The notes under the pieces are model-generated. The model was not told the DNA's origin and searched no databases. It saw only the letters and a program-made list of their open reading frames with translations. A stretch of 64,000 nucleotides of DNA from a virus, in the IMG/VR virus record IMGVR_UViG_3300034082_001517, positions 1 through 64,000 of that record; one strand, written 5' to 3'. This document shows positions 51,958 through 58,320 of this stretch, piece by piece (position 1 is the stretch's first letter; every line of letters starts with the position of its first letter). The position numbers and the translations under genes were made by a program.

Positions 51958-52413
51958 ATGGCAGAAGAACTTTTAGAAGACGAAGATAATGATTTTACTC
52001 GGACACCTGATTTCCATAAGATTCATCAAAAACTAATTTCATTGGTTAATCCCGACAATCACCGTGCGGCTTCATCGGTAATCTATGGTCATTATAAAAA
52101 CTGGTCCCCAGTTAAGACTATGAAGTATTATAATGTTTCAGAAAATGAATATGAGCAATATGCTGGTATGTTTAACTTTAAAGAAAGGATGGTGAAACAA
52201 ATGACTGGAAGAAAATCAAAGCAAGATAATATTGTTAATTTCTTGAATGGAAATGTTGGAAAGGTTGTTACCCCTGTGCAATTAGCAACAGATGTACAAA
52301 TCTCGCTCCCAACATTCTATAATTTCTATAATGCCAATCGTGGTTACTTTAAAAAAGTAAAGCGTGGGCATTTTGAAATTCTTAATCCAAAAGAAGAACG
52401 AGTAAGTATTTAA
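51958..52413 (+). CDS. Possible DNA-binding protein with winged-helix-like C-terminus
   Basis: A 151-residue protein with GAGGGG before its ATG and a promoter-like TTTTCTAAAAATGGTAAGAT upstream. The N-terminus is acidic, the centre (SVIYGHYKNWSPVKTMKYYNVSENEYEQYAGMF) looks like a helix-turn-helix, and the C-terminus (KQDNIVNFLNGNVGKVVTPVQLATDVQISLPTFYNFYNANRGYFKKVKRGHFEIL) looks like a winged helix with a recognition helix near SLPTFYNF. It could be a regulator or a small terminase subunit, but it is not next to a large terminase, so I do not name it. Confidence 0.6.
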   Translation: MAEELLEDEDNDFTRTPDFHKIHQKLISLVNPDNHRAASSVIYGHYKNWSPVKTMKYYNVSENEYEQYAGMFNFKERMVKQMTGRKSKQDNIVNFLNGNVGKVVTPVQLATDVQISLPTFYNFYNANRGYFKKVKRGHFEILNPKEERVSI

Positions 52414-52431
52414 TTATGGCTGGGGTGGGAT

Positions 52432-53223
52432 ATGATCTTATTTAGAAATCTAGATATTGGTGATATCCCACCTACCCCATCAAACTTGCTTGAGACTTTT
52501 GATACAAAGAAAGCAAGCTCATTGTTATTGGAATACGCTAAGAGCTTTGGTCATCCAATTGGATATCTGCAAGAACAGCGTGGACAAATTGTTCAAAACA
52601 TTTTTCCAATCAGAAGGCAGGCTGAGCATCAGATATCTTCATCGTCTAAAGTAAATTTAGAACTACACACGGAAACAGCATTTCATGCATATATTCCAGA
52701 TTACTTATTATTGCTATGTTTGCGTGGTGACAGTAATGCTGGTACAACATATTCCCTACTGTCGGATATTTTAAAAGACATACATGTTGGCATTGTAGAA
52801 ATATTAAAAAAGAATTTATTTAAAACATCCATTGATGATAGTTTTAGATTAAATGGAGAAGATGACTACTTTACAACCGTTCCAGTAATCAGCAGGGACA
52901 TTAATAATAGATACATTATGAAATATGATAGAACAGTTATGACTGGGATAACTACAGAGGCTCAAATGGCTTTAAATGTTTTTACCAAGGCTATTGAACG
53001 AAACACGCAGACTGTTTTTTTAAAAGCTGGAGATTTGCTGGTTTTGGATAACAACATTACTGTTCATGGAAGAACTGCATTTGAAGCAAGATATGATGGG
53101 ACTGACAGATGGGTGCAAAGGGTTGTTGTGCGTAAAGAAATTAATTCTATAAAAAACAAAACAACTTGTCCGTCAACTGGGTATACTGTAATTACCAAAT
53201 ATAAGGAGGATGACAGTGAGTGA
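52432..53223 (+). CDS. Clavaminate-synthase/TauD-like 2OG-Fe(II) oxygenase
   Basis: A 263-residue protein. LELHTETAFHAYIPDYLLLLCLRGD gives the iron ligands His79 and Glu81 (HxE, as in the clavaminate synthase, VioC and AsnO group, instead of HxD). FLKAGDLLVLDNNITVHGRTAFEARYDGTDRWVQRVVV gives the distal His near 212 and the Arg that holds 2-oxoglutarate. This branch often hydroxylates free amino acids such as Arg or Asn. A role in modifying an amino acid or small molecule is inferred; it is the only such enzyme of this fold in the window. GGGGTGGG precedes the ATG. Confidence 0.82.
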   Translation: MILFRNLDIGDIPPTPSNLLETFDTKKASSLLLEYAKSFGHPIGYLQEQRGQIVQNIFPIRRQAEHQISSSSKVNLELHTETAFHAYIPDYLLLLCLRGDSNAGTTYSLLSDILKDIHVGIVEILKKNLFKTSIDDSFRLNGEDDYFTTVPVISRDINNRYIMKYDRTVMTGITTEAQMALNVFTKAIERNTQTVFLKAGDLLVLDNNITVHGRTAFEARYDGTDRWVQRVVVRKEINSIKNKTTCPSTGYTVITKYKEDDSE

Positions 53224-53539
53224 CAATAATTTCTATGATGATGAATTCAACTATGCAATTTTCAGGGAAGAAGTTAAAGAACACAAGATAAATAATCTTT
53301 TGGCAGAAAACAGGTTACTCAAGGATCTTATTCAAGAAGCCCTGCCAGTTGTTATGGAGGCGTTCTCCGAAGAAGTGTACTCCGCAGGCTGGATGTACGA
53401 TCTTGATATTTTTGCTCCAAAAGAAGATCCGCTAATTGGTAAGATGGCAAAAGTTCTTGGAGAAATTCCATTTTGGAACAACGGAGACTTGGACTGGAGA
53501 GTTTACCCAGGCGAGAGGGATTTTGATGACAAAGCCTAG
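53216..53539 (+). CDS. Unknown acidic protein (107 residues)
   Basis: GTG 53216 is chosen as start because GGAGG lies 7 nt before it; the ATG at 53210 would sit on the Shine-Dalgarno. The sequence begins SDNNFYDDEFNYAIFREEVKEHKINNLLAENRLLKDLIQEALPVVMEAFSEEVYSAGWMYDLDIF and ends WRVYPGERDFDDKA. A coiled-coil segment at about 18-45 is visible. It overlaps the oxygenase end and the metalloprotease start. Not recognised. Confidence 0.6.
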   Translation: MSDNNFYDDEFNYAIFREEVKEHKINNLLAENRLLKDLIQEALPVVMEAFSEEVYSAGWMYDLDIFAPKEDPLIGKMAKVLGEIPFWNNGDLDWRVYPGERDFDDKA

Positions 53540-54005
53540 TGTAGTCGTTGCGCCTATGGATGCATGGGTGGTTCGTTATGTTAATAAGCTAAAGAACATG
53601 ATGGGGCTTTCTCATTGGACAATTCTTATGCAGACTAAACCATCTAGCCCCGATGCTCTTGGTGAAACAGAAGTTGTTCACGGTCAGCACCTAGCAAAGA
53701 TGTATCTTCACAAAGATTTTAGGAAAGATACCGCAACAGACTTTCGTGCAACAGTTGTTCATGAGTTGCTGCATTGCCACATGGCTCACTTATCAGAAGT
53801 TGTTTCAGAAATTTTACAAGTAGAAGATGACGATCTAAAAGGTAAAGCAATTTTGAAAACAACAGTTAATGTTTTGGATTATGAAATTGAGCGGATCATT
53901 GATGCTATTTCAGAATCTTTGGGTAAGTGGATGCCTCTACCAGATATGCCGAAAGAAAGAGTTGTAAAGAAAGTTGCTAAAAAGAAAGTAGTAAAAAAGA
54001 AATGA
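53526..54005 (+). CDS. Zincin-like metalloprotease-type protein
   Basis: A 159-residue protein from ATG 53526, with AGAGGG 7 nt upstream; the longer frame from 53436 lies inside the previous gene. RATVVHELLHCHMAHLSE gives the zinc motif HELLH (His79, Glu80, His83) with His85 close by. The N-terminal half (VVRYVNKLKNMMGLSHWTILMQTKPSSPDALGETEVVHGQHLAKMYLHKDF) fits the strand-helix lead-in of minimal gluzincin/DUF45-like proteins. The C-terminus is a Lys/Val-rich basic tail. It may be active or only zinc-binding; the substrate is unknown. Confidence 0.7.
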   Translation: MTKPSVVVAPMDAWVVRYVNKLKNMMGLSHWTILMQTKPSSPDALGETEVVHGQHLAKMYLHKDFRKDTATDFRATVVHELLHCHMAHLSEVVSEILQVEDDDLKGKAILKTTVNVLDYEIERIIDAISESLGKWMPLPDMPKERVVKKVAKKKVVKKK

Positions 54006-54007
54006 AC

Positions 54008-54089
54008 GCTCTTATGGTGAAATCGGCAAACACGGAGGGCTTAAAACCCTTGACCGAAAGGTTTCTGGGTTCAAGTCCCAGTGAGAGCA
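54008..54089 (+). tRNA. tRNA-Leu (UAA)
   Basis: Acceptor GCTCTTA pairs with TGAGAGC. The anticodon stem GAGGG/CCCTT closes the loop CTTAAAA with anticodon TAA. The long variable arm (GACC GAAA GGTT) is typical of Leu. The T arm is CTGGG-TTCAAGT-CCCAG. CCA is not encoded. Confidence 0.93.
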
Positions 54090-54103
54090 CAAAGGTATAA
54101 GCA

Positions 54104-54703
54104 ATGCAAGTTCCAGATAACATGGTTAAACATGTAGAGAAAATATTTGAAGGTGAATATGATATTGCATATCAAAATTCAAATCCAATAATTTTAGACA
54201 TTGGCGGGAATATTGGTGGTTTTTCTTTATGGGCTAATAAGCGTTGGACTAATTCAAAAATATATGCATATGAACCAATTAAAAATAATTTTAATCTATT
54301 AAAAGAAAATACAAAAGACATGGACAATATTGTAATATCAAATGTTGCAATAGGATCAAAAGAAGAAACTAGAAGAATGTACTACGGAGCCCACAATATT
54401 GGTGAATGCAGTTTTGAGCATGGGCTTGAACAAATTGAAGATGGCGAAGATGTTTCTGTAATGCCAGCAAGTTTACTTCCAAAAGCAGACATTGTAAAAA
54501 TTGATACAGAAGGCGCTGAAATTGAAATTTTAGAAAATATGATCATCAAACCCGATTTGTATTTAATTGAATTTCACTCAGCCTATAATAGACGCAGAAT
54601 AGATAATATCTTGCACGACTATACTTTGCTATCCGCAGACATCAAGAACCCTAATTATGGTATTGTTAAGTATGCATTGTCTAGCAGTGTAAGGTATGCA
54701 TAA
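54104..54703 (+). CDS. FkbM-type SAM-dependent methyltransferase
   Basis: A 199-residue protein: IILDIGGNIGGFSLWANKRWTNSKIYAYEPIKNNFNLLKENTK (about 28-70) is the SAM-binding motif and the acidic residue that binds ribose; KADIVKIDTEGAEIEILENM (about 128-147) is the FkbM signature. The family methylates hydroxyls on sugars or polyketides. In a phage, with a glycosyltransferase elsewhere, it may methylate a virion or envelope glycan. It sits between tRNA-Leu and tRNA-Thr, in the same direction. Start ATG 54104 without a strong Shine-Dalgarno. Confidence 0.82.
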   Translation: MQVPDNMVKHVEKIFEGEYDIAYQNSNPIILDIGGNIGGFSLWANKRWTNSKIYAYEPIKNNFNLLKENTKDMDNIVISNVAIGSKEETRRMYYGAHNIGECSFEHGLEQIEDGEDVSVMPASLLPKADIVKIDTEGAEIEILENMIIKPDLYLIEFHSAYNRRRIDNILHDYTLLSADIKNPNYGIVKYALSSSVRYA

Positions 54704-54705
54704 AC

Positions 54706-54777
54706 GCCCCTTTAGCTCAGTGGTAGAGCACCTCACTTGTAATGAGGTGGTCCTCGGTTCAATCCCGAGAGGGGGCT
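54706..54777 (+). tRNA. tRNA-Thr (UGU)
   Basis: Acceptor GCCCCTT/AGGGGGC, D arm TAGCTCAGTGGTAGAGCA, anticodon stem CCTCA/TGAGG with loop CTTGTAA (anticodon TGT), T arm CTCGG-TTCAATC-CCGAG. CCA is not encoded. Confidence 0.93.
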
Positions 54778-54790
54778 CTTAGGAGGTATA

Positions 54791-54871
54791 ATGTCAAAAC
54801 AAGATAAAATTACGCATGCAGTGTATTTCACACTTCACGCAATTACAATTGCTATACTGTTAATTAAGTAA
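54791..54871 (+). CDS. 26-residue membrane peptide between tRNAs
   Basis: An AGGAGG Shine-Dalgarno stands five bases before ATG. The peptide MSKQDKITHAVYFTLHAITI continues with a hydrophobic end (AILLIK). It lies between tRNA-Thr and tRNA-Asn. Very short frames can occur by chance, but the perfect ribosome-binding site and hydrophobic span argue for a real small gene. Confidence 0.5.
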   Translation: MSKQDKITHAVYFTLHAITIAILLIK

Positions 54872-54876
54872 TACTC

Positions 54877-54952
54877 TGGCGAGTAGCTCAGTTGGCAGAG
54901 CAACGGACTGTTAATCCGTGGGTCGTAGGTTCAAACCCTACCTCGCCAGCCA
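54877..54952 (+). tRNA. tRNA-Asn (GUU) with encoded CCA
   Basis: Acceptor TGGCGAG/CTCGCCA, D arm TAGCTCAGTTGGCAGAGCA, anticodon stem ACGGA/TCCGT with loop CTGTTAA (anticodon GTT), T arm GTAGG-TTCAAAC-CCTAC. Discriminator G at 54949 is followed by CCA at 54950-54952. The A of CCA is also the A of the next ATG. Confidence 0.93.
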
Positions 54953-55518
54953 TGAAAATTATAGATAACTTTATTTCTGTAGAACAGCAAGATGAGTTGT
55001 TGGACTATGTTGGCTCCAATCAATTTGTTTGGCGTTTACATCCAACGAATATCAACTCTGGTGGTAAGCCGTGGGCTCATGCACCTGTTCAACTTACCCA
55101 TCATTTATTTATGCATGATGAGAAAGCCGCTTCCCCACATTTAAAAATCATTCGTCCATTGTTTGATGCAATTGTTCGGGAGTGTGGAGATATTACATTA
55201 TTTCGGGCTAAGGCTAATTTAACATCCCCATGCCCACCGTACAGTTCATACGAGCCCCACACTCCACATGTTGATCTAGGGTATGACGATGGAACAAAGA
55301 TTGATCATATGGTTTGCGTATATTACATTAATGAATCTGATGGTCCAACAATATTTTTTGATAAAGATTGGAATGAAGAAGACATTGTGTATCCTAAAAA
55401 GGGTAGGGCTATTATATTTGATGGGAACACCCTTCATGCGGGTTCCAGTCCTGTACAATATCCATTTAGAATGGTAATGAACATAGACTTTAGACAAGGA
55501 GTGGGGCAAATCCCATAA
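54952..55518 (+). CDS. 2OG-Fe(II) oxygenase starting on a tRNA 3' end
   Basis: A 188-residue protein. EPHTPHVDLGYDDG gives His106 and Asp108, NTLHAGSS gives His162, and YPFRMVMNIDF gives the Arg173 for 2-oxoglutarate. SDGPTIFFDKDW and GRAIIFDGN complete the double-stranded beta helix of the P4Hc type. The ATG shares its A with the CCA of tRNA-Asn; there is no room for a Shine-Dalgarno, so translation may depend on tRNA processing that leaves a leaderless mRNA. An upstream start inside the tRNA is rejected. Confidence 0.85.
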   Translation: MKIIDNFISVEQQDELLDYVGSNQFVWRLHPTNINSGGKPWAHAPVQLTHHLFMHDEKAASPHLKIIRPLFDAIVRECGDITLFRAKANLTSPCPPYSSYEPHTPHVDLGYDDGTKIDHMVCVYYINESDGPTIFFDKDWNEEDIVYPKKGRAIIFDGNTLHAGSSPVQYPFRMVMNIDFRQGVGQIP

Positions 55519-55525
55519 AAACAAT

Positions 55526-56185
55526 ATGCCAGAGTTAAATGCTTCTATTCCCCCAATTGAATGTTATGTCCGTGGTAACTTTTTGCGTAATCAATTAGAT
55601 AGCCATGACTTGAAGTTTCCTTGTGTTATTTTTGGAGTTGCTTCCATTCCCGACAGAGCGCCCGTATTTCATTTTCTAATGGAAGATGGCGGTGTTTGGT
55701 GGAGAGCCCCTATAAATGCTTTCTGCGCCTCTCTAGACAGTCCTGAAGTGGATCTACATGACCTTGTGATGTGGAATAGCTTTTCATCGCATATCACCGT
55801 TACCACCTTCCAACATATGAAGGGTATGGCAATGACTTATATTGATCGTCATGCCAATAAGGTAAATGGCAAGTATCTATTCACTTTGGATTGGCATTCT
55901 CCCGACATTAACACTTTGGATGCAGGTTATTCGGTTAACCCAGGTCAGCACAAGTGCGGGCATGTGATTCAAAGGGCTGATGGTAACTTTGCTATCCAGC
56001 CAAACAATCGGGTGAGATTATGGGATCCTTCATATACAACCAAGAAAGATAAACCTCTTATTGAAAGGTTGATTAATCAAAAGATTTGGGATGTTGAAGA
56101 TGGGGAGAAATGGCTTACATCGGATGATGACCGATATGATTATGATGTAGTGGCGCAAAAAGATACTAACAAGGATTTGAGGTAG
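55526..56185 (+). CDS. Unknown 219-residue protein, phage-widespread type
   Basis: The sequence includes FLRNQLDSHDLKFPCVIFGVASIPDRAPVFHFLMEDGGVWWRAPINAFC, DLVMWNSFSSHITVTTFQHMKGMAMTYIDRHANKVNGKYLFTLDWHS, and GQHKCGHVIQRADGNFAIQPNNRVRLWDPSYTTK. This combination recurs in cyanophage and other aquatic phage genomes under hypothetical labels; I know no proven role. Soluble, Trp/His-rich, with no cofactor motif I can name. It follows the oxygenase by 7 bp. Confidence 0.7.
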   Translation: MPELNASIPPIECYVRGNFLRNQLDSHDLKFPCVIFGVASIPDRAPVFHFLMEDGGVWWRAPINAFCASLDSPEVDLHDLVMWNSFSSHITVTTFQHMKGMAMTYIDRHANKVNGKYLFTLDWHSPDINTLDAGYSVNPGQHKCGHVIQRADGNFAIQPNNRVRLWDPSYTTKKDKPLIERLINQKIWDVEDGEKWLTSDDDRYDYDVVAQKDTNKDLR

Positions 56186-56193
56186 TTTCCGTG

Positions 56194-56319
56194 ATGTGGG
56201 TGTGGTGGATGACCGAGTTGGTTTTTATTTACTTTATGGAAGTTTCCCGTTATCTTGCCATTGGCGCTGTTTTGTTTGTCGTGGCGGAAATCGTACTAAG
56301 ACGGAACGCTAAGTCTTAA
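56194..56319 (+). CDS. Small membrane protein (41 residues)
   Basis: ATG 56194 (or GTG 56191) opens MWVWWMTELVFIYFMEVSRYLAIGAVLFVVAEIVLRRNAKS, a Trp-rich start and a hydrophobic span ending in RRNAKS. The stop at 56317-56319 abuts the stop of the convergent thermonuclease gene. Real but unknown. Confidence 0.5.
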   Translation: MWVWWMTELVFIYFMEVSRYLAIGAVLFVVAEIVLRRNAKS

Positions 56320-56721
56320 TTACTTCTTGTTGCGCTTGGCAAGGAGGGCATCAAAGTCTTTGATTTTGGTTTCGCCCATGTATCCCCATGCGTAGCCTTC
56401 TTCAATGAGTTGTTCGTTCAAGGATTTGGCGGCTCCATCCAAATATACCCAGCCCAAGATACGCCCGTACTTTTCGGTGCTATCGGGGAGCTCTGTTTTT
56501 ATAACAACTGTTTTGGCGGAATCTATCGCCTTTTTGATTTTATCTTTCACTTCAAGCCCCAGAGCCTTCTCTCGCAGGTCTTTGGTGCGTGACTCGGGAG
56601 TATCTATTCCAGCCAGTCGGACTCGTTGTGCGTAAGAGATGTTAAAGCCTAAATCAATATCAACATCAATTGTGTCACCATCTACTACCTTGGTTACTTT
56701 CTTAATGTTATACTCGTACAT
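56320..56721 (-). CDS. Thermonuclease (staphylococcal nuclease domain)
   Basis: A 133-residue protein: KVVDGDTIDVDIDLGFNISYAQRVRLAGIDTPESRT and KYGRILGWVYLDGAAKSLNEQLIEEGYAWGYMG. The Arg of RVRL, the Asp and Glu of GIDTPE, and the Arg of YGRILGW correspond to Arg35, Asp40, Glu43 and Arg87 of SNase, so it is probably an active Ca-dependent DNase/RNase. There is no signal peptide, so it acts inside the cell, perhaps on host DNA. TATAAT lies six bases before the ATG (56728-56733), fitting a leaderless mRNA. It is on the opposite strand to its neighbours on the left. Confidence 0.9.
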   Translation of the reverse strand: MYEYNIKKVTKVVDGDTIDVDIDLGFNISYAQRVRLAGIDTPESRTKDLREKALGLEVKDKIKKAIDSAKTVVIKTELPDSTEKYGRILGWVYLDGAAKSLNEQLIEEGYAWGYMGETKIKDFDALLAKRNKK

Positions 56722-56727
56722 CTTTAT

Positions 56728-56733
56728 ATTATA
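56728..56733 (-). promoter_or_regulatory. -10 box for leaderless thermonuclease mRNA
   Basis: TATAAT, six bases, ATG on the minus strand, with no Shine-Dalgarno between. Confidence 0.5.
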
Positions 56734-56775
56734 TCACAGGTGGCGAAAAATGATTGTAGTAACAAGTTTGTGGCA

Positions 56776-57021
56776 TTAAGGTTCAATGAAGATGCATTCG
56801 CCAGGACATTCCTCGGCGGCTTCAATCACATCTTCCAACCGATCATCGGCAAAAGATGCTAAACCAGCTGCGCCTTCGGGGTTTCCCACAGAGGAGGCAA
56901 AAATTTTGTCTCCTTCTCGTACATATGCTAAACCATCGGGCATCATCGTAAACACATCGGGAGCTATCTCTGCGCACAATCCATCTCCAGTGCATAAGTC
57001 TTGATCAATCCAAACTCTCAT
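56776..57021 (-). CDS. Ferredoxin, single cluster with Asp in place of the second Cys
   Basis: An 81-residue protein. MRVWIDQDLCTGDGLCAEIAPDVF gives C10, D13 and C16, and EECPGECIFIEP gives C72 and C76. In Fer4 proteins with CxxDxxC plus CP (as in Pyrococcus ferredoxin) the cluster is [3Fe-4S] or Asp-ligated [4Fe-4S]; actinobacterial relatives feed electrons to cytochromes P450. Here it could supply electrons to a phage or host oxygenase. The length is slightly longer than usual because of an internal loop (EGDKIFASSVGNPEGAAG). It has its own TATACT box six bases before the ATG. Confidence 0.85.
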   Translation of the reverse strand: MRVWIDQDLCTGDGLCAEIAPDVFTMMPDGLAYVREGDKIFASSVGNPEGAAGLASFADDRLEDVIEAAEECPGECIFIEP

Positions 57022-57027
57022 ATAGGA

Positions 57028-57051
57028 AGTATACCATTTTTACGCTATACT
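57028..57051. promoter_or_regulatory. Divergent leaderless promoters of ferredoxin and FmdB genes
   Basis: On the minus strand TATACT (57028-57033) lies six bases before ATG 57021; on the plus strand TATACT (57046-57051) lies six bases before ATG 57058. The two -10 boxes are 12 bp apart, so the two polymerases would compete for the same DNA. Confidence 0.55.
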
Positions 57052-57057
57052 GTATAA

Positions 57058-57246
57058 ATGCCACAGTACAACTATCGCTGCCCTAATGGGCATACCTACG
57101 AAGAAGTAAGATCTATTCTGGAAGATCAGAAAACAAAAGATTGTCCCGAATGCGGAGCTGTGCTCAAACAATCGTATTCCCCGCCTGGAATTCAATTCAA
57201 CGGGCATGGCTTCTACCGCAACACCCGAAGCAATTCTAAGAAATAA
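57058..57246 (+). CDS. FmdB-family zinc ribbon protein
   Basis: A 62-residue protein: YNYRCPNGHTYEEVRSILEDQKTKDCPECGAVLKQSYSPPGIQFNGHGFYRNTRSNSKK. The first knuckle is C-P-N-G-H rather than CxxC, the second CPEC, and the C-terminus PPGIQFNGHGFYRN is the conserved FmdB end. The family is nearly universal in Actinobacteria and often occurs in their phages; function is unclear, perhaps regulatory. Leaderless promoter. Confidence 0.85.
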   Translation: MPQYNYRCPNGHTYEEVRSILEDQKTKDCPECGAVLKQSYSPPGIQFNGHGFYRNTRSNSKK

Positions 57247-57302
57247 TAATACACCCATACATTATTATTATGAGACAAATAATTCTCTCTCTATACTAGG
57301 AG

Positions 57303-57393
57303 AGGCAGCGAAAGCTAACCTTAGGACCGTTATAGGTGCAGATGCCTCTGGACTAATCACCCAGGGGCATGTGCATGTTTAGCGGTCTTTTTT
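57303..57393 (+). ncRNA. Structured RNA candidate ending in a terminator
   Basis: A TATACT box (57292-57297) predicts +1 near 57303. The RNA would hold an AGC-GAAA-GCT tetraloop hairpin (57307-57316), then an outer stem AGGACCG with CGGTC (57383-57387) enclosing TGCA/TGCA and a perfect 10-bp helix ATGCCTCTGG (57342-57351) with CCAGGGGCAT (57361-57370). The outer arm is followed by TTTTTT. No reading frame fits. It is either a free small RNA or a leader element for the downstream array. Confidence 0.6.
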
Positions 57394-57450
57394 ATTCCCC
57401 CAAACTTTCTATCTAGTACATTACCCGCACCGAACCATCCCATCCCAAAT

Positions 57451-57676
57451 TTTAGTACATATTTTATGAGTGTTACTTTACTTTTTTTTGCCATATGAGA
57501 ATCCTGTGTCGTGTAGGGTCAATACATGACGGTGGTTCAACGATGCGCTTAGCTCAAGTTGAACAACCGATTGTTGGGGTTGGTGATGTATTTATATTGA
57601 ATACACATTTGCGCTCATCCTGTAAGGTTATGGATGTCGGCAAGGTGCCCAGCCACAGCGACAGAAAGGGACTGCC
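57451..57676 (+). promoter_or_regulatory. Leader unit 0
   Basis: P1-like box TTTAGTACATATT (57451-57463). H1 57530-57569: CGGT+GTTCAAC pair with GTTGAAC+ACCG around loop GATGCGCTTAGCTCAA. A short ORF from ATG 57586 ends at the TGA inside P2. P2: TTGAATACA (57597-57605), TGTAAGGT (57621-57628). H2 57635-57663: TGTCG/CGACA. SD AAAGGG (57665-57670), GTG 57677. Confidence 0.7.
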
Positions 57677-57925
57677 GTGTCAACGACAGCCTGCAAGTCA
57701 TTCGCAATCACGGTTGCGAGAGCGTTAGAGAGTGCCAAGTCCTACGAGACTGGTGAGACAGACAATCTTTACACAAACTTCCGTGTGAGCGAGAACTTTG
57801 ACATCCTTTCAATCCGTTCCCTTGCCAATGAGGCACAGGGCTTGTTGGATGAACTGAGCAACCTTGTTGAAGGTTGCAAGGCTCAAGCCTGCACGATTGA
57901 ACAGATGGCAAAGGACTTGATGTAA
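57677..57925 (+). CDS. Array gene 0, unknown 82-residue protein
   Basis: Starts at GTG with AAAGGG six bases upstream. The product STTACKSFAITVARALESAKSYETGETDNLYTNFRVSENFDILSIRSLANEAQGLLDELSNLVEGCKAQACTIEQMAKDLM is helical with three Cys and ends in a helix; no family recognised. A short gene follows after 46 bp, before the first strong terminator, so the two form a small operon. Confidence 0.65.
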   Translation: MSTTACKSFAITVARALESAKSYETGETDNLYTNFRVSENFDILSIRSLANEAQGLLDELSNLVEGCKAQACTIEQMAKDLM

Positions 57926-57971
57926 GACCCGTCAGGGCTTTATTCCTACAACACATGAAAGGGGGTGAATA

Positions 57972-58061
57972 ATGGATATCAACATTGACCCGCTTACGGC
58001 AATGATGGTCATGGTGATCTGGGGCGCAGTCACCATGATCAGGGAGTACCTACGCAAGTAA
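57972..58061 (+). CDS. Array micro-gene, 29-residue membrane peptide
   Basis: ATG with AAGGGGGTG upstream opens MDINIDPLTAMMVMVIWGAV, then TMIREYLRK. One hydrophobic span and a basic end. It stands directly before terminator T1, so it is transcribed with gene 0. Frame length is short, but the ribosome-binding site is strong. Confidence 0.55.
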   Translation: MDINIDPLTAMMVMVIWGAVTMIREYLRK

Positions 58062-58068
58062 GCAGAGA

Positions 58069-58099
58069 GGGGAGGGGCTTCGGCTCCTCCCCTTTTTTT
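58069..58099 (+). terminator. Terminator T1
   Basis: A 10-bp GC stem GGGGAGGGGC with a TTCG loop and GCTCCTCCCC, followed by TTTTTTT. Confidence 0.9.
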
Positions 58100-58100
58100 A

Positions 58101-58320
58101 TGCCCGAACACCAAAGACCCAGGGCAGGCAGGACACAGTTGTTGAGTATGCGCTCACTACACGCTCACAATGTTTGGTGGGCGACAGTGCGCCTAGCTCA
58201 AGTTGCACTCCAATCATCAGGGTATGCGGTCATATTCATATTGAATACACATTCCTTCTCATTATGTAAGGTAATGGATGTCGGTAAGAGTGCCAAGTCA
58301 CAACGACAAGGAGCAAGGTA
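58101..58320 (+). promoter_or_regulatory. Leader unit 1
   Basis: CACCAAA (58109-58115) can pair with TTTGGTG just before H1. P1-like TTGAGTATG (58142-58150). H1 58174-58213: TTGG+GCGAC with GTTGC+CCAA (one G-U). Micro-ORF ATG 58224 to TGA 58244 (MRSYSY). P2: TTGAATACA (58241-58249), TGTAAGGT (58265-58272). H2 58279-58308: TGTCG/CGACA. SD AAGGAG before ATG 58321. Confidence 0.75.

Noticed and set aside
51958-52413. Small terminase subunit
   Set aside because: A winged-helix look is not enough, and no large terminase lies beside it; left as possible DNA-binding protein.
54892-54951. N-terminal extension of the oxygenase into tRNA-Asn
   Set aside because: It would translate the tRNA itself; the family N-terminus fits ATG 54952.
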